A stretch of DNA of 64,000 nucleotides from the NCBI RefSeq assembly GCF_029227915.1, contig NC_079876.1, forward strand, positions 20,148,001 through 20,212,000, read 5' to 3'. How positions within the stretch are numbered: position 1 is the first letter of the stretch; each line of letters starts with the position of its first letter. The position numbers and the translations under genes were made by a program. The DNA is from Hydractinia symbiolongicarpus (lineage: Eukaryota; Cnidaria; Hydrozoa; Anthoathecata; Hydractiniidae). Shown here piece after piece: positions 11,101 to 26,473 of this stretch. Below the pieces are notes generated by a model. That model made no database searches, was not told the origin of the DNA, and was given only the letters and a program-made list of their open reading frames with translations.

Positions 11101-14100
11101 GTTTAATGCTACAGCAACCTTACAAATTTTTATGTTAACAATTGCCAAAGGTAATCATTAAAGACTGAATAGATACATCAAACTTTGAAGTGGGAAGACA
11201 TGACTGTTACATGGTGTGGAAAAACTTGTGTTTTATATGTACAATTTTATTTAACCCTAAATATATAGGGCTTTTCTGAGGCTAAAAGACCTAAATGAAA
11301 TATATCTTGGTACATGTGTTTGAAGTTCCTAAGAGCTAAATAAAAGTTACATAAAGATTTTACATAATATCAGATATAATCAAATGCCTTACAATTGAAA
11401 ATCTGATCTTCAGAATTCAATAAAATCAGGAAATCTGGCTAGCCCCATGTCAAAACTTTGAGCGTTTCCCTTTGATGAATAAAGATATGTTGTAAGTTTT
11501 AAGCTCCCTGGTTTATCCCAACGGAGGTTTTTGCATTATACCGATTACAGCAATTTGATAATAATTTAAGACATAGTTTTCAGTAATAACCAATATCTAA
11601 ATTATGTGAGGTACGAGACCAAAAAGATTGACAGGCAAGTGTGTAATAGATACATGAAAAGTCAGTAGGTGTGCAAGCTATGCCGCATAGCAAAGAGTTA
11701 TTTACACCCCCTCCCCCCTCCTCCCCCCCACAGGTATCTTCTATTTCTAGTGTATTTTGGGTTTGGTACTGTATTGATGTTTGTAGAAATAACAAGATTT
11801 TATTTTTTCTTTACACCAGCCGTAATTCACAATCACCACTGGCTTCACAACAAGCTGGAGATCGTAGATCTCAAATTTCAAGATTGTCTTTAACAGAAAT
11901 ACAGAATATAGCAAACAACGTCCCTGCTGTAAGTTTCTTTTTTTCTTAAGAAGATATGTTTTTAAACATTTAGTAAGTCTGTGACAATGCTTGACACTGA
12001 AAATTTGCAAATGTGAGTTTTGAGGTTGGATTTGTTGCCCTATCCAAAATAAAGTAATCAATAATATACAAGGGGCATAGCAGCTGTGAAACCTGCATAA
12101 CTATAGGCCCCCCTGACGGTTTTTTTTAATAACTCCTTAATACTATGTTGCATAGCTACGATACTTACTGAGTTTCAATAATTATCTATTAGACACCTGC
12201 ATGCCTAATTTTTAGGCCCCATACCTTTCAGAGGCTTTGATATTGGCTGTTACTTGAAACTATAAAACCCCTATAATGGTGAAAATATAATAACTCTTGT
12301 TAGGATTATCTTTAGAACTTGAAACTTACAACACAACTTTGTTTCATCAAGAAGAATGATTCTGCATCTTTTGGACACTTGGTTAATCCGATTTCCCGTT
12401 TTTTCTCGGATTTGGGGGCATTTTTAGACAATTTTTCATGTGATCCATGAAAAAACCAGAAAATATGTTTAACAACATTTATTTAGCTGTTTAAAACTTC
12501 AAACAGAATGTAAAAATTCGCTCTAGAACTAAAGTAATTGAATTTTAAGCAGATAGTGCCATTTCAAAGAAATTTCAAGCTTTTGATGATGTCACAGAAA
12601 ATGTGCTGACGCAAACAAAAATTTAGTGCTGCCATTTTGGTCCTTTTGTGACGAACTATAAGTGTGGTAAGTTTGATTCAATTTGGAGAAGCCTGTGGAA
12701 TGTTATTAAGGGGGAAAAAACCTGGACCAAATAGCTAGAGGTTCCTGGAATATTTCCGTTGATTTGATGTATATAAAATTAAAACTTACTGTAATCATAA
12801 TGCAAATAACATTCTTCTCTTCCAGTCCACATAATCCAATTAAATCATAATCCACTTTAAATTCTTTTAAAGTCAAACTAGAAGTTTACATGTGCAGACT
12901 GAAAGTGTAGAATATTCATACCTGCAATGCCAGTGGTGTATTTAAGCAGAGTTGGAGTATTTAAGCAGAGTTGGAGTTTCTTTATTCTCTTTAGAAGATA
13001 TTTATGAATCTCAACCACCTAAATAAACTTTTATGTCAATTGTTTAGAAAATTCTGAAGATTTCAGGGAATTTGATAACATGTGTGTATCGATGTGTCAC
13101 ACACAATAAGAAATATTAGATAAATGTAAAATAGCTGTTTGAAATTATCGTTCATTGCTAAGGTTAAGCTAAATTATTCCTATATCTCTTGCAAATTTGT
13201 CACTGCACAAATTTTAACTATGTAGTAAATCAGGGACTTTGCAGATATGTGATCAGTGTTGTTTTGTTCTGTTTAGATGATTCGCTTCTAGATAAAGGAA
13301 GCAAGCAAAAGATTTAATAACGACCAAGAAAGCTTGGCTTGTTCCTAGGATTTCATATTTAGTCAGCATTGTTTTTTTGTTTTTTTTATGATGCAAGAGG
13401 ATGTAGAGCAGCCTTAGTTCCTAGGGTTTTTATGATCTAAGAAGCCCTGTATATGATATTGTTGTTTTTCGATTTTATTATTATTGAAATTGGTTACCTA
13501 GGTCTTGCCAAGGGAGGTCCCAGTGCAATTAAAGTCCCATTTGTGATACTCTTCTATTTTTTACCGCTTCTATTCTAGAGTCTTGTCAATTGAGTTAAAA
13601 GGTAGGTTGTATGAGGCCTGTGTAAGAAGTGTTATGTTGTACGGTAGTGAGACATGGGTGGTGAAGCAGGAAGATCTTGACTGTTTAGAAAGGAATGATA
13701 TGAGAATGGTTAGGTGGATGTGTAACGCCAGTCTGAGAGACAGAAAGAGTTCAGATGAGCTAAGAAGCAGGCTAAGTATCTGTAGAATTAAAGATGTTAT
13801 GCAGATAAGAAGATTGAATAGGCTGGAGCACTTGGAAAGAATGGAGGGGAATAATTGGGTAAGAAAGTGTAGAGACTTATAGTTCCAGGGGCAAAGCCCA
13901 GAGGCAGACCAAGAAAGACTTGGCAGGAGGTTATAAGGACAGACTTGATACAGAGGAAGTTGAGTTTAGATCTAACACAGTCTAGATCAGTTTGGAAAAG
14001 GGTCATTAATATACCCCGTCCAACCCATGGTAGAATGGAAAACAGACGTTAAGCCGAGAATGAATGAATGAATGAGCGTATTTTTAGAAATTAATACGAA

Positions 14101-17100
14101 TTGCGTATTTAAAAAATACGCATATTTTTTTAAAAACCGTGTTTCGTATTTTCAAATAATACGGAATTCATATTTTTTAAAAATATTCGTAAATATTCCT
14201 ATTTTTTTAAAATATGAAATACGAATTTTAATATTTTTCTCTACCACTAGGCTACCAGCTGTGTAAGAAACACCATGCTGAGACTACGAGCTGTCAATTT
14301 TTTACTTCAGTGACTTTTTTCTTATGAGAAGTAAGGACTAAAAAAAGGACTAAAATATAATATTAAATCATATTGGATATAATGTTGGGCACCCAAATAT
14401 AACTGAAAACGACAGAAAAATACCTTATATTGCATATCCATAATTTGTTCTACGTTAGCCACTTACCTTTCTTTTAAAATCATGTTTCTAATGAAAGAAA
14501 CTATAAAGTTTTTTGACTTTGCTAGCTAGCTATTTTTTCCTAAATGTTGCAAAAAAACATGCCAAATTGTTGCATATTAAACAAAGATTTAAAATTTTTT
14601 ATTATAATAATAACCTTCTTAAGGCTATTCAGTATAGTATTTTTAACAAAGAGAGTCATGCTGTCTTAGTCCTTAAAACAAATTCCTATTTTACTGTTAT
14701 AATATTCGCAGACTGTAGCTTGCTTTACTGCCAGAAAAGAATGCTAGAAGATATTGTATCTATTTTGGTAAAATACCATTAAAAAGTAGAAAAATGTAAT
14801 TATTCATCTCCATATTTTCACAATAAAAGTGGGTATAATTTCTTGTACCTTGACTTCTGAGTTGTCTGTTTATTACATAACTAGTCGATAAGGCCCGTGG
14901 AAAAATCCACTGAGGCAGGACAGAAATTTTGATGACGTCATTAACCCATCCACTAAAAAAAGCTGATCAAGAAAATATATATGATCATGTGCTTTTGATC
15001 AGCGGTTAATGAGATATAAGGGTTTAAAATATTTGCTGACGTCAGCAATGGCCCGCCAAAACCAAAAAATTTTTTTTTAGAAATTTCTATACCTGTTTCC
15101 TTCATCGTATGGATCTTGATACGCTGATCAAGAAAATGTATAGGATTATGTACTTTTGAGAAACGGTTGCAGAGATTTTAAGGTTTGAAAGTTTTTTGAT
15201 GAAGTCATCAACCCATCCATTCCGAAACGGATTTGGGGACCCAGGTTTGGGAAACTTACCCAAATTGGTCCTAGGTGGTCCCTAGTTACCAAGGCGGTGA
15301 AAAATCATTAACGTCACTACCTCGTTTCCAAGTTATTTGGCCTCAAATTTTTAGGTGCACTGTAATGGCTTCATTAATTTAATATAGGATATTGACGTTA
15401 AAGCAATGTTATTGACGTCGCGCCGTAATGTCAGAAAATTTAACATATTAGACATGCATTTTTCGGCGACATCAAAGAAAAATAAACATATCAACTTTGC
15501 TTGTTACAGACATACGGAGCTGGTGTATTATTATATAGATGTTATTCCAAGAGAGTAACATCGATTTCTGAGATCTTACTCAAGCCTATTTGTAGCCCCT
15601 TTAATCACTATAACTGACTAAATATTAAGAAAAATAGAGAAATGCTTTTGAACTTATTGAAGATGAAGTTCAGTATGCACTTTTTTAATAAGCTATAATC
15701 CAGCACTTTAAATTGTGTATTTTTTCTATATTTAGTTGCTCTATAAGAATTTTGTTTGCTTTAAAATTTTACTTTTGCAGCTATAAAAAGCAGTTGCTTT
15801 AAATTTCCTAGTTCACGAAAACGTAAGAAATTGAACACGTGTTTTAACCCTTAAACTCAGTCTTTCTAATTCCTCAGAAATTTTTTTTTTAATTTTGTAT
15901 TGCTCCCTCAGAAAATTATTTTTAATCTTGCGGTCTTTCCTAGATTTTTTTTTAATTTGTGTTGTTTTCTCAATAATTATTTTATAAATTTTGTTTTCTT
16001 TCCTGACATGTACAATTAAACCTTGTGTCTTTCTTACATTTTGGTGAACATGTGAATGTAAAAAAATAAAATTATGAGAATTTTCCAAAGTTTGCAAAAT
16101 TTCCTGTTAATACATTCTTCGTTTATAAGAATTAAAAACTCACAATGTACCACTCCACCTATGTGTTAGCAACTAGAGGAAAGAAATAATTGACATTGAT
16201 AACATTGATAATTGATAACATTGAACAGTGTAGAAATTAAGATAAATGCATCATTGACATTTCCATTTCATATTATATAATAAGAAAATTTCAAAAGTAA
16301 ACAACTAACAAAGGCTTTGTTCACAACATAAAAATTAAAAATGTCACACATTGTATGACTAAAAGGTGAGATCTCTTTGCTGTTATAGAGAATAACTAGA
16401 GCTTTATAGAAAAAACAGCTTCTTACAAGAAAAACCACATTAACGAGGAATGCAAAAATTAATGGTAAAAATATTCAATACTCTTCATAATATATATATG
16501 ATAATTTATAACAACAATGGAGAAATAAAAATTAAAAAAAAAACATATATTTCCTGATATGATATATTAATACAAATTTTCCAAGGTTTAACTTGTGCTA
16601 CATACTTATAATGAAAACCACATCAAAAGTATTTCTAAAGACTGACGAGTTTGTACAGTGAAAAAAGAAGAAGCTTAATTTTATTTATATTACTATATAA
16701 TTGAGGAGCAGATAATGGGAATCGTCAAGTCTTCTGCAGCAAACACTCATTTTCAGCAAGTAACAAATTCAAAGGCATATGTATTGCAAATTTTCACCTA
16801 AAATTGGGTATCAAAACATCAAATTTCTGATGTCACCATCATCTGCCTTAGATAACATGACCGATACTGTATTCCTCTTTCAAGAATCAGAAACAAAATG
16901 TTGACAAAAAGGTTATATAATTTAACAGGTGTGGAAAAAGTTAGTTTTGAAATGACAAGCCACTGAAAGGCAGTGTACATACTCAAGTTGCCATAACAAA
17001 CGTCAATTTGACATTTAGAAGTTTGAGTTTTAAGAACTACCTAAAACAAAGAAAATCCCCCAGTAAAAGTACAAAAGAGACCCACAGTGTGGTAGAGGTG

Positions 17101-20100
17101 AGAGCTCTAATTAATGCTGTTGTGTGTGGCAACTTGAATATGGACACTGTCCCTTAGGTATATTGTGTCAGTGCCTAAAAATTTCTCATACTGCAATTTT
17201 GTGCATATACAAAAATCTCTAGTCGTGCATGAATCCTGACTTAGTATTGAAAGAAATCTAACGTAGTTGGGTAAAACAGGACTTTGCTTTCCCCAAGTGT
17301 ATTGTATGTTGTGCGGTTGGTTTAACATTGTTTTAAATGGCACAAAAACAAAAACACCCTGTAATTTGACTAAATACATTTGCATAAAGCTGTATTCTAA
17401 ATTAAGTTATTAAATCCTAATACACATCTTTCCCGACTGAAAGGTTGACAAATTAAATGATCACAAGTAAAATTATTTTAAAGAAACCGCTACCTAGCTA
17501 GCTCCCCTTAAACCCAGACATGTTTTAGTTTTAAAAAAGCTTTAAATTTTTAACTGGCGTTGACATTTTTCCTCATAAAAAAAATTAATATTCAAGTTGA
17601 TAAGGAAGACAAAGTGAGTACAAAAACAAACATCACAATATAATCTCATAAGATTTTGTCCCAGCTCAGCCAATCAGTCAAAAAAAAGTATCTAAAATGA
17701 AAAGGATCTGGACAGGGCCAAATGTTTACAATGTTCGGTAAAGACTAATTTAGTTTTATTTTTTATGGTGATAACAAAATATATTCACAATTTTAAAAAG
17801 ACTACATGCAATTTATATAAAACATCAAGGAAACCTTTTTTTGATTAGCTATAACATTTAACATCAGCCATATTGTGCTAAAAGCATTCAAATTATTTTT
17901 GGCTATGTAGCCTTATCATTAATCCATTTTTTATTTAGCGATAATTTGTTGTTGTTTTTATCTGATTATCACTAAATAGCTATTTTTATTTATAGTTTAT
18001 CAAATGCCCTGGAATTTTCACAATTATAAGAATTTATAATACAATTATTCTCAAAAAAAACAGCAACCATGTCAAGTAAAAACACTAATGAGAAATAAAC
18101 ATTGTTTCGAAAAGCAATAAAGGTCAGACTGCACAATGCAGAAGTTATTTTGCATTAATTTATGTTATAAAAATAAAATTTTCTGTGTGAATTGGCCGTC
18201 ATAAATTATTTTCACCAAACAGGCATCAAGCATAATAAATAATTTCAATGAATTATATTTGCAAATGTGCAGAGGTGCAAAAAAAAAGCACAAATGCAAG
18301 AAAAAATACGAATACCATGGTTTGGAAAATATTTAACATATGTAAGTAAAAAATAAAAATGTTACGAGAAACAAAAGTTTAACAATATTCATAACTTTTA
18401 AAAACCCTTCCCTCATGCTGTACTCCTAAACGCAATAGACATTTAGACACGCAATAGAGATTTCCTTAAATTTGAACATCTGCTATTTCGAACAAAATTT
18501 TTGAGCCCTTGGTGTATCAAACTGTTTTGTTTGCTGATGCTCAAACGTTAGTTTATTTGAACCTATTTTTTGATGCCTTGCAAGTTTGAATTAGCAGATG
18601 TTTAATGTATTCGATTTTTGTGCTTAACACACTTCAGCCACTTGTGACATCATCTTTATAGGAGCTTTGTAGCCTCATATTTCTAAAAAAGTGATAAAAT
18701 GGTATAATTCTCTGGGGAAATTTTAGTTTTTTGGTAGAAATCTAACCATACATAAAACATCAAAAAGTGAATTTTTGTACTCTAACTATTTTTGAGAAAT
18801 AAGTGGTAAAACTGTTGTTCTACCTTTTTTTGTTGTCTTTTTACTAATAAAAAAACTGCTGCATGTTTTAGGCCACATTTCAAGACATTGTTGATCCTCT
18901 TGATTTTGAGGAATTTATCCTGCAACACCAGTCACTTGCTGATGATGACAACTCTGGTGTCACAGTGTTAACAGAATTTCCAACTGATGATATTGAAGTT
19001 ACGAATATCCCAAGAACCTATAGAACATTAGGTCCACCAGTCCCAGAAGCAGCACAGTAAGTTTGATTTATTTGCCCGTCTGTCACTTTGTTATTTTTGT
19101 TTGTTCATAGTATGCCTTGTTTTTTAGTTTGATTCCTGAACCATTGGTAAAAGACTGCATTAAACTTTATACAGATGATTGGTCTATTGTAAATAGAAAG
19201 TATGGAAAATTTCCTCTATAATGTATACAGTGTCTTGCCTCAAAATTACCAATAAAGGTTTGTATAGGTTTTAATGTGAAAAATAAAAAAATATCATTGG
19301 TAACTGTATTTTTTTCACTATAAGTTACAGTTTGATTGAGACCTAAGCTGATCCAATTTTTCTAAACCGTTGTGAGAATAATCATTGATGCTGGGGAAAT
19401 GAAAAGTAAAACGCATTTTTTTTGTATAAGATATCAGTTGAAAGGCTTTGGTGGCAAATCCAAACAAAAAGCTCAGAGAACAGACAGTATTGCACAACGT
19501 TTGCATAAACATGAATATGAGGTTGATGAACGATCAAAAAATGAACAAGAAGATGTCAAAAATTCTGCTTTGGCCAAAGGAATGGTAGAAACACCACGTG
19601 GAAGTTGGGCCTCAAGGTATGTCTTATATTTTCAAGTAAAATACAACTTAAGCTTAATTTTTGCTAATGGATACACAGATGTTTTGCTAATGGATACACA
19701 GATAGTTTTTTACATACAGATGCCTTAGCATAACTTTTTGACGTCAGCATGAACTTACTGAGGGAATTAATAGTTAGTTGGCAAACTTTGCCTCCGAAAT
19801 TTAAAAAATTCCATCACTTTAACCATTGTCTTCATATAGTCATGATTAAGGCTGCCCTGGGCCAATATTGTAAAAATGCATTAACTTGAGTTATTATTTT
19901 TGACTAGTTGTTATGGGATGTTTAGACAATTGTACTGAAACGTGTGACATTTTTGGGGGGCATTTTTGAAGCCTGATAGGAATTTTAAAAAAATAAGATT
20001 TTCACCAAAAAATGGAAAAATAAATATATGCTATTAATAGTACTAAAACTTAAAGGTTCAAGATGGATATATATATTTGGCACAAATACTGCCATTGATA

Positions 20101-23100
20101 CAGCTGTCTACCCATATTTTTAAAGCGCTATAGCAAGTTCATAATGCACTCAAAAGTTTACTTAGTCACATGCTCGAAGTAAAAAGTCTTAGAAACACAA
20201 AACCATCTGAGAATTCTGTGGCTTGCTAGCTGGCTAGGTATTGTCACTTTTAACTAAAATGTAAAATGAGGAATAAAGGTAACTAAAAAGAAATAAAATA
20301 GTATGTTAGGGTAAGTTAAGACGTTAAAACAAAAGTACTTTTGGTCCCTGTAGCTAGATAGCTAAAACATCAAAATAAATACAGGTACACGCTAAAACTG
20401 AAAGGATGAAAAATAAATGGGTGTTTTTTTAAACCAATTAGTCTAGCTTGTTTTAAAATCAAAACAAACATATATTATTATCAAGGAATTAATAATTGGT
20501 TAAATTTGGAACGTATTTTAACATATGCTCTAGCTAAAAAGTTTTCACTATGAGAGGACAGAAATATAATCGGGTTTTTTTATAAGTTTTTACGCTTAGC
20601 TTATGAATAATTGTAACACAAATTCTGTTTGTAACTAAAAAGGTGATACATCTACATATTAAAATATTTTACTAGGATACACACAATCAAAACGTTGATT
20701 TTTATCTTCCACAATGATATTTAATTCCTGATCAAACTAGATACCATAATTGTTTTTCTTATGTCACCATAATTTCTTTAGAATATTTTTCCTAAAATTG
20801 ATCATAGTTGAATGACATGCCTCCTCTATATTATTTCTTTATTGTATTAGAGGTATAGCTATACATAGCCAAAAACTTCTTTGTTGTGGGCTCTTAAATT
20901 ATTTCTTTTCTCCTGATTGGCAAAGAGATACTAATGATGACCAATGTGTGGTAATAGTATTTTCTGTCATTTTTCTCAAAGGCAACCTGATATCCGAAAT
21001 ACCTTTGGCTAGATCGAAAAATCAATATTAAACGGAATGGCACTAATTGACACAAGCAACTTTATTTACAGGGCTCTTTTTTTCCTTGTTTTATATCAGT
21101 ACTAAATAAATGGTTAATCTGATTAGCGAAAGACAAATTATTTTATCTTCTTGCAGAAAAACATTGTTGATATGTGCTATATTTATCTGCCTTTTGCTGA
21201 AGTATTATATTAACAGATCCTTACTTCTAAAGGACAGTTTTTTACAATAGGTGTAAGATGGGATTAAAGTGAAAATAGGACAAAAACGATACACACGATT
21301 CTATAATGCCAGTACCAAAAAATTATTTTCTGTTTACTGAAACTTACATACACCATGAAGGAAAAGGATGAGGAACTCCAAAAGGGGTGTAAAACATTAC
21401 AAGGGATGTGAAAAAGTTAGTTAAATCCAAAGCAAAAATATTTACTGTATAACTTTTAATGCTCTCTTTTAATTTAATTTTTTCAATCTTGTACGGCTGG
21501 GATTTTAATGTATTATATAAGTGCAGCCGTAGCCTGATTTTCCTAACCACTGGAAATTTTCTATTTTCAGGGAATGGTCTTACTCGCTTAAACAAATCAA
21601 TTTATAATCATGCTATTTTTTTGTTAAAACTGTTTATCTTTTCACCAAAGTATTTACAAATTTTACTACTTTTCAGCATATTCGATCTGCAGTCATGTCA
21701 ACCTGACCCACTGCTCGAAAGCTTGCTTGACAATACAGACATTGAAGAAATAGACAGTCAAAATGAAGTACTTCGTGACAAAAATCGCGTCCCATCAATA
21801 TTTTCTATCTTCTCACCACAAGAGGTATGCTACTATATCTTTATGTCAAATTTGCAGTAAACTCATACTGTCGTTTTAGCCGAATTTTTAAACATTTTTT
21901 ATCAAGGAACCCTTCTCCATAACTTTTGACAGGCTTACCTAAATGTATTAAATTTGCTACAGGTTTTACTGCATAGAAACACCAAAATCTGCTTAGAAAC
22001 ATTCACTCTATTAAAAGTTTCTGTGAAAGGAACAAAAATTATTTAACATACATCCTGGTTTTGCACATTTTTGTGTTTTTTCCCCTAAATTTTGACCTCA
22101 AATTACAAATATTTTGAAGTTGTGGCCTCGCTGTACAAGCGATTTTCATTGTCTAAAAAAAAGTTATACATAAAGGTACATAATATTCTCCATTATGGTT
22201 GCATTCACCGAATTATTATGTTTCATATACAGGAAGAGCAGTATGTCACAAAAACACCTGCAGTGATTCCACAAGAACACATCGGACAACGAATATTAGT
22301 GAGGTGTACTGAACTTAAGTATGTTGTATTTTTAATTCCACTTTTCTTTTTTTACTTATGGGTATGCTGTTGAAATTGCATTCTTGATTTACATTTCAAT
22401 TAGGCTTGATCTTGATATTGAACCAATATTTGCCACAATGGCACTCTATGATTGTAAGCAAAAAAAAAAGGTAAGAAAAAAATTATTATGCCAACAAATT
22501 CATTTCACTGGTTTGAACCATTGTCTTTTCTCTAATGTGAACTGTTCTGCATTTATAATTTTCATTGTTAGTCATCAGAAATTTTTATTGAAATTTTTAG
22601 ATTGATTTTTTTGTGTTGATTTTATTTGGGAATTTTTTGTGTTGTTCATCTTTGATTTCTATCTACTATATTCTTTATCCAAGAATATGCTATGTTAAAT
22701 GCAAGTCTTGCCCTTTAGATATCTGAAAACTTCCACTTTGATTTGAATCAAGAGTGGCACAAAAAAATGATAGCTGCACATATAAAAGGCAAGCCTGACA
22801 TCTCAACCCTTGCAAAGTCATGTATATTCTCTGTCACCTATCCATCTACAGAAGTATGTCTTGTGGTCAAACTTGAGAAAGTATTGCAACAAGGCGACAT
22901 AACTGAGTGTGCAGAACCATACATGAAAGATTCAGATAATCAAAAGGTTTGTATACTTGATGTTCTCCGTCTAATGAAGTCATTTGAATACCTCCATATA
23001 TAAGGTGTCAACGTGAAATTTCCAACATGAGTTCTTTGCTTCAGCAACCATTTAGCTATTAACTGCAGACAACATAATATTTTATACAAAAATAAAGCGT

Positions 23101-26100
23101 GAATGAAAAGAATGAAAATATTATAATTAGCAAGATTATCTAATATAGCAGGGTAACAGGAAGTTAACCCATGATATACCCAAAAAATTAAAACTTCCAT
23201 TCTAAATTTCCCATATTTGCATTTTTTTAAGGTGACACATCATAAGATGTTGGGATTTAGTACGGTAGATGTAAAACTTCATCCAATCATCCAAACCTTC
23301 TGCAAGGTCTATATATGACCAGAAAAACATGCTCTATTTTGGAAAACCTCTTTCCCAGCCTTTTTTTTAAGTGACAGATGCTGAAAAGTAAAAAAAAATA
23401 TGTTAATAAATACGTTGTATATCATTTTTTTCATTTTTTTATGCTGATTATTTTTCTCTATGAAACCTGGATCGGAAAACCAACGGGAACAGAGTTATAA
23501 GGGAAAAAAGAAAGTCTGGTGTTTAAATTTTTTTCTCAGTTAAGTCACGGTGAGAGCATTGAAAATATTTCTATCATTGTCATCTTCTGCACCAGTTGAT
23601 TTGTCAGTTTTGAAATGGAAGAACACATGAAATTTGTGAGGTGGACAAACAATTCTGGTTTACGTGGTATTTTCTTGAACTGATTTAACAAAGCAGTTTT
23701 GTTCCTTTCACTAAAATATATATTTAGGAGATATACACATATCAAACATATCACAATTTTAATTTTTATGCTTACTCTGTTACTACTGCTCGATTGTTGC
23801 TTGTTATATTGACTTTGTAATGAATTCTAGAAAACATCATGTAGTTGTTTACTATCGATCTCAGTATTTTCTTTTACCATGTCAAGAAGTAAGGTATGTT
23901 GTCCTGTTGTCAACAAACTTTCTAAGACAAGTGTGATAACTCTTGTCACTGGCCGATTCTTATAGAGATTTTAATTTGATTTGCAATTCCTCATCCCCTT
24001 TCTCTAGGCTTTTTGCAACAACGTTTTAAACCTTTATTGTGCATCTCATTCATCTGACCTTCCGTTTTCCTTACATAAGCATCCAGTCTTTAGCAAGCGA
24101 TCTAAAACAGAATAAGAATTTTTTTCTAATTTACGTTCTCTTAGAATTCGAATTAAAATTAACTTCCTATGTGTTTTAAAGAATGTTATTCTCAAGCTAG
24201 GTAAGCCCATTTTAAACTAAAATGAAAATTTACTAGAAAAAGTAGTATGAAATACACATTCATTGTACCCTCACTCTTAATAAAGCAATATAAAAGAAAG
24301 AGATATGACAATAATCTGTACCATACAGGATATTAAAAAGATACTGTACTTATCTCGTCCTAGGTGTCTTTTTCCTTTAGCCAACATTTTTATCCATCTT
24401 CGTTTTGCCTGCTGTTTATTTCCGTCAGCTCAACTTTTTATTTTATTTTTATTTGCTAAATAAATAAAAAATAACATAACATAATTATAAATAACTTCTG
24501 TCATTCAACTTCAATTAGGAAAATTAAGTACATGTAAATAAAATTTTTGATGAGATTAGTTCCAATCTCACTATGTGTGATTGCGCATTTATGGGCTACC
24601 ATTTTGTTTGATCTCTTTTTTATGCCCTGACACTCATTGAGTTTACATGGGTTTCTATTTCCATTTTTGATCATTTATCTTTTCTTGCTTGTTTTTTGAT
24701 GCAGTTTCTTAAGAAGAAGAAAATTATCAGCATAGAAAAATGCTAAAAATGACATTTAAAGTATCTATATCCACTATTTGAAAAGACGCTTTTTTGTCAC
24801 CATAGTGTAATTTTTCTGGTCACCTACACACCCTGTGGGTGGTTTGGACGAAGTTTCAGCTTGATCTATTTTTCCCCACAAATGCCACATGAGTTAATAT
24901 GCTATTTTTGAATGTAGGTTACGATACATATTCATGGTAATAATCACAAGTCGACTTTGAACATGTTTATTTAGAGCAAAGAAAAGGCTCGGCAACATGC
25001 TGAACAGTTCTGTGCAAAGAATGGAGCCCACCGGATGCCATTCGCGTGGACAGCTATTCATTTAGTTGATGTAATAACAGGTGCTTCCGCCACAGAACCA
25101 AGCAATGTTGGGGATAAAGATTTGCCTTCTCCCAAAGACGGTTCTGGAAGGAGGGTAGACAGCTTTTTTCGGAGTTATTTTATATAGTAATTTGATTTCT
25201 ACTCAAATGGAACACTGATAACTCCTTAAACCTCATTTTTAGTCACCAGATGGTGTGCGTTCTTCAATGCGAAGAGCTGGTGAAGGAATTTCTAGACGAA
25301 CATCAAGTGGAGCTGATGTTGGCAGACCTAGCTCCTTGAAGTATGATCGTCCACGTCTTGAAACAGAGGAACCTAATGCTGATTTGACGAACTTCCGAGC
25401 AATTTCCCTCACTGTCAGCACCTTTTTTAAACAAGTATGTTAATATTTTTAATTTTTTTTTTAAATTTTGTAAGTAAACATATGGGGCCTATACAAACTT
25501 ACTCAGAAAATTTTATTGCAAATTAAATTATAGATACCAAACTATTGGGTCATTGGAAAAAATTTAAGGGGCCTGGTGTCATTTTGGCAAAAAAATATAT
25601 GTTAATCAGTCCACCTTTATCATGTCTATGCATTGATAAAGTTTGAATGTACATCAGGTCTACAATTACTGATGACAAAAAATGCCAAATTTTGCTATTA
25701 CTTAAATATGACATCATAATTTATGCAGCATAATTAAATCTAAAATTCTTTAAATGTGAATATCTTGAGAACGAAAAGACTTGATAACTTGATAATTGAT
25801 TTAAATTTAAACTGAAAAAGTTTAGTTTATTATGTTCGCAAGTAAATAGAACTCATCACAGTGTTATGTCTGTTATTAGTTTAGCTGCCATCATACAGTA
25901 AAACCTGTTTGTAAGACAGTCACCTCTCTATAGTGGCCACAATTGCGCGATGCTACTAAATTTAATTTTTTAATGTTGATTTAATGTGCAACTGTGGTTA
26001 TTATCTTTACAAGACGGAAATCTGTCCGGAATGACCACATTTTTCTCTGACTGACTTTACCAGATTTGACTGGTGATTTTTTAACTTTTGAAGTATGAAC

Positions 26101-26310
26101 ATAGCACAAATGTAAAAAAAAATGATGCTATTTGCATGCACTTAGATATTTTCTTCTACAAGAAAAATGTAATTAAAAAAAAATAGCAGGCCGAATAGGA
26201 GATCAATTTAATATTTAATACATTTTGCTGACAAGATGATGATGATGATGATGATAATGATGATGATAATGATGATGATGATGATAATAATGATGATGAG
26301 GATGATGATG

Positions 26311-26386
<76 letters not shown>

Positions 26387-26399
26387 CGATGACGATGAC

Positions 26400-26473
<74 letters not shown>

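Noticed and set aside
19200-19260. Extension of DOCK exon 4 to '[11 protein letters not shown]'
   Set aside because: Not DOCK-like; the GTATGG donor at 19200 and the NRK|YQLK junction match the family.
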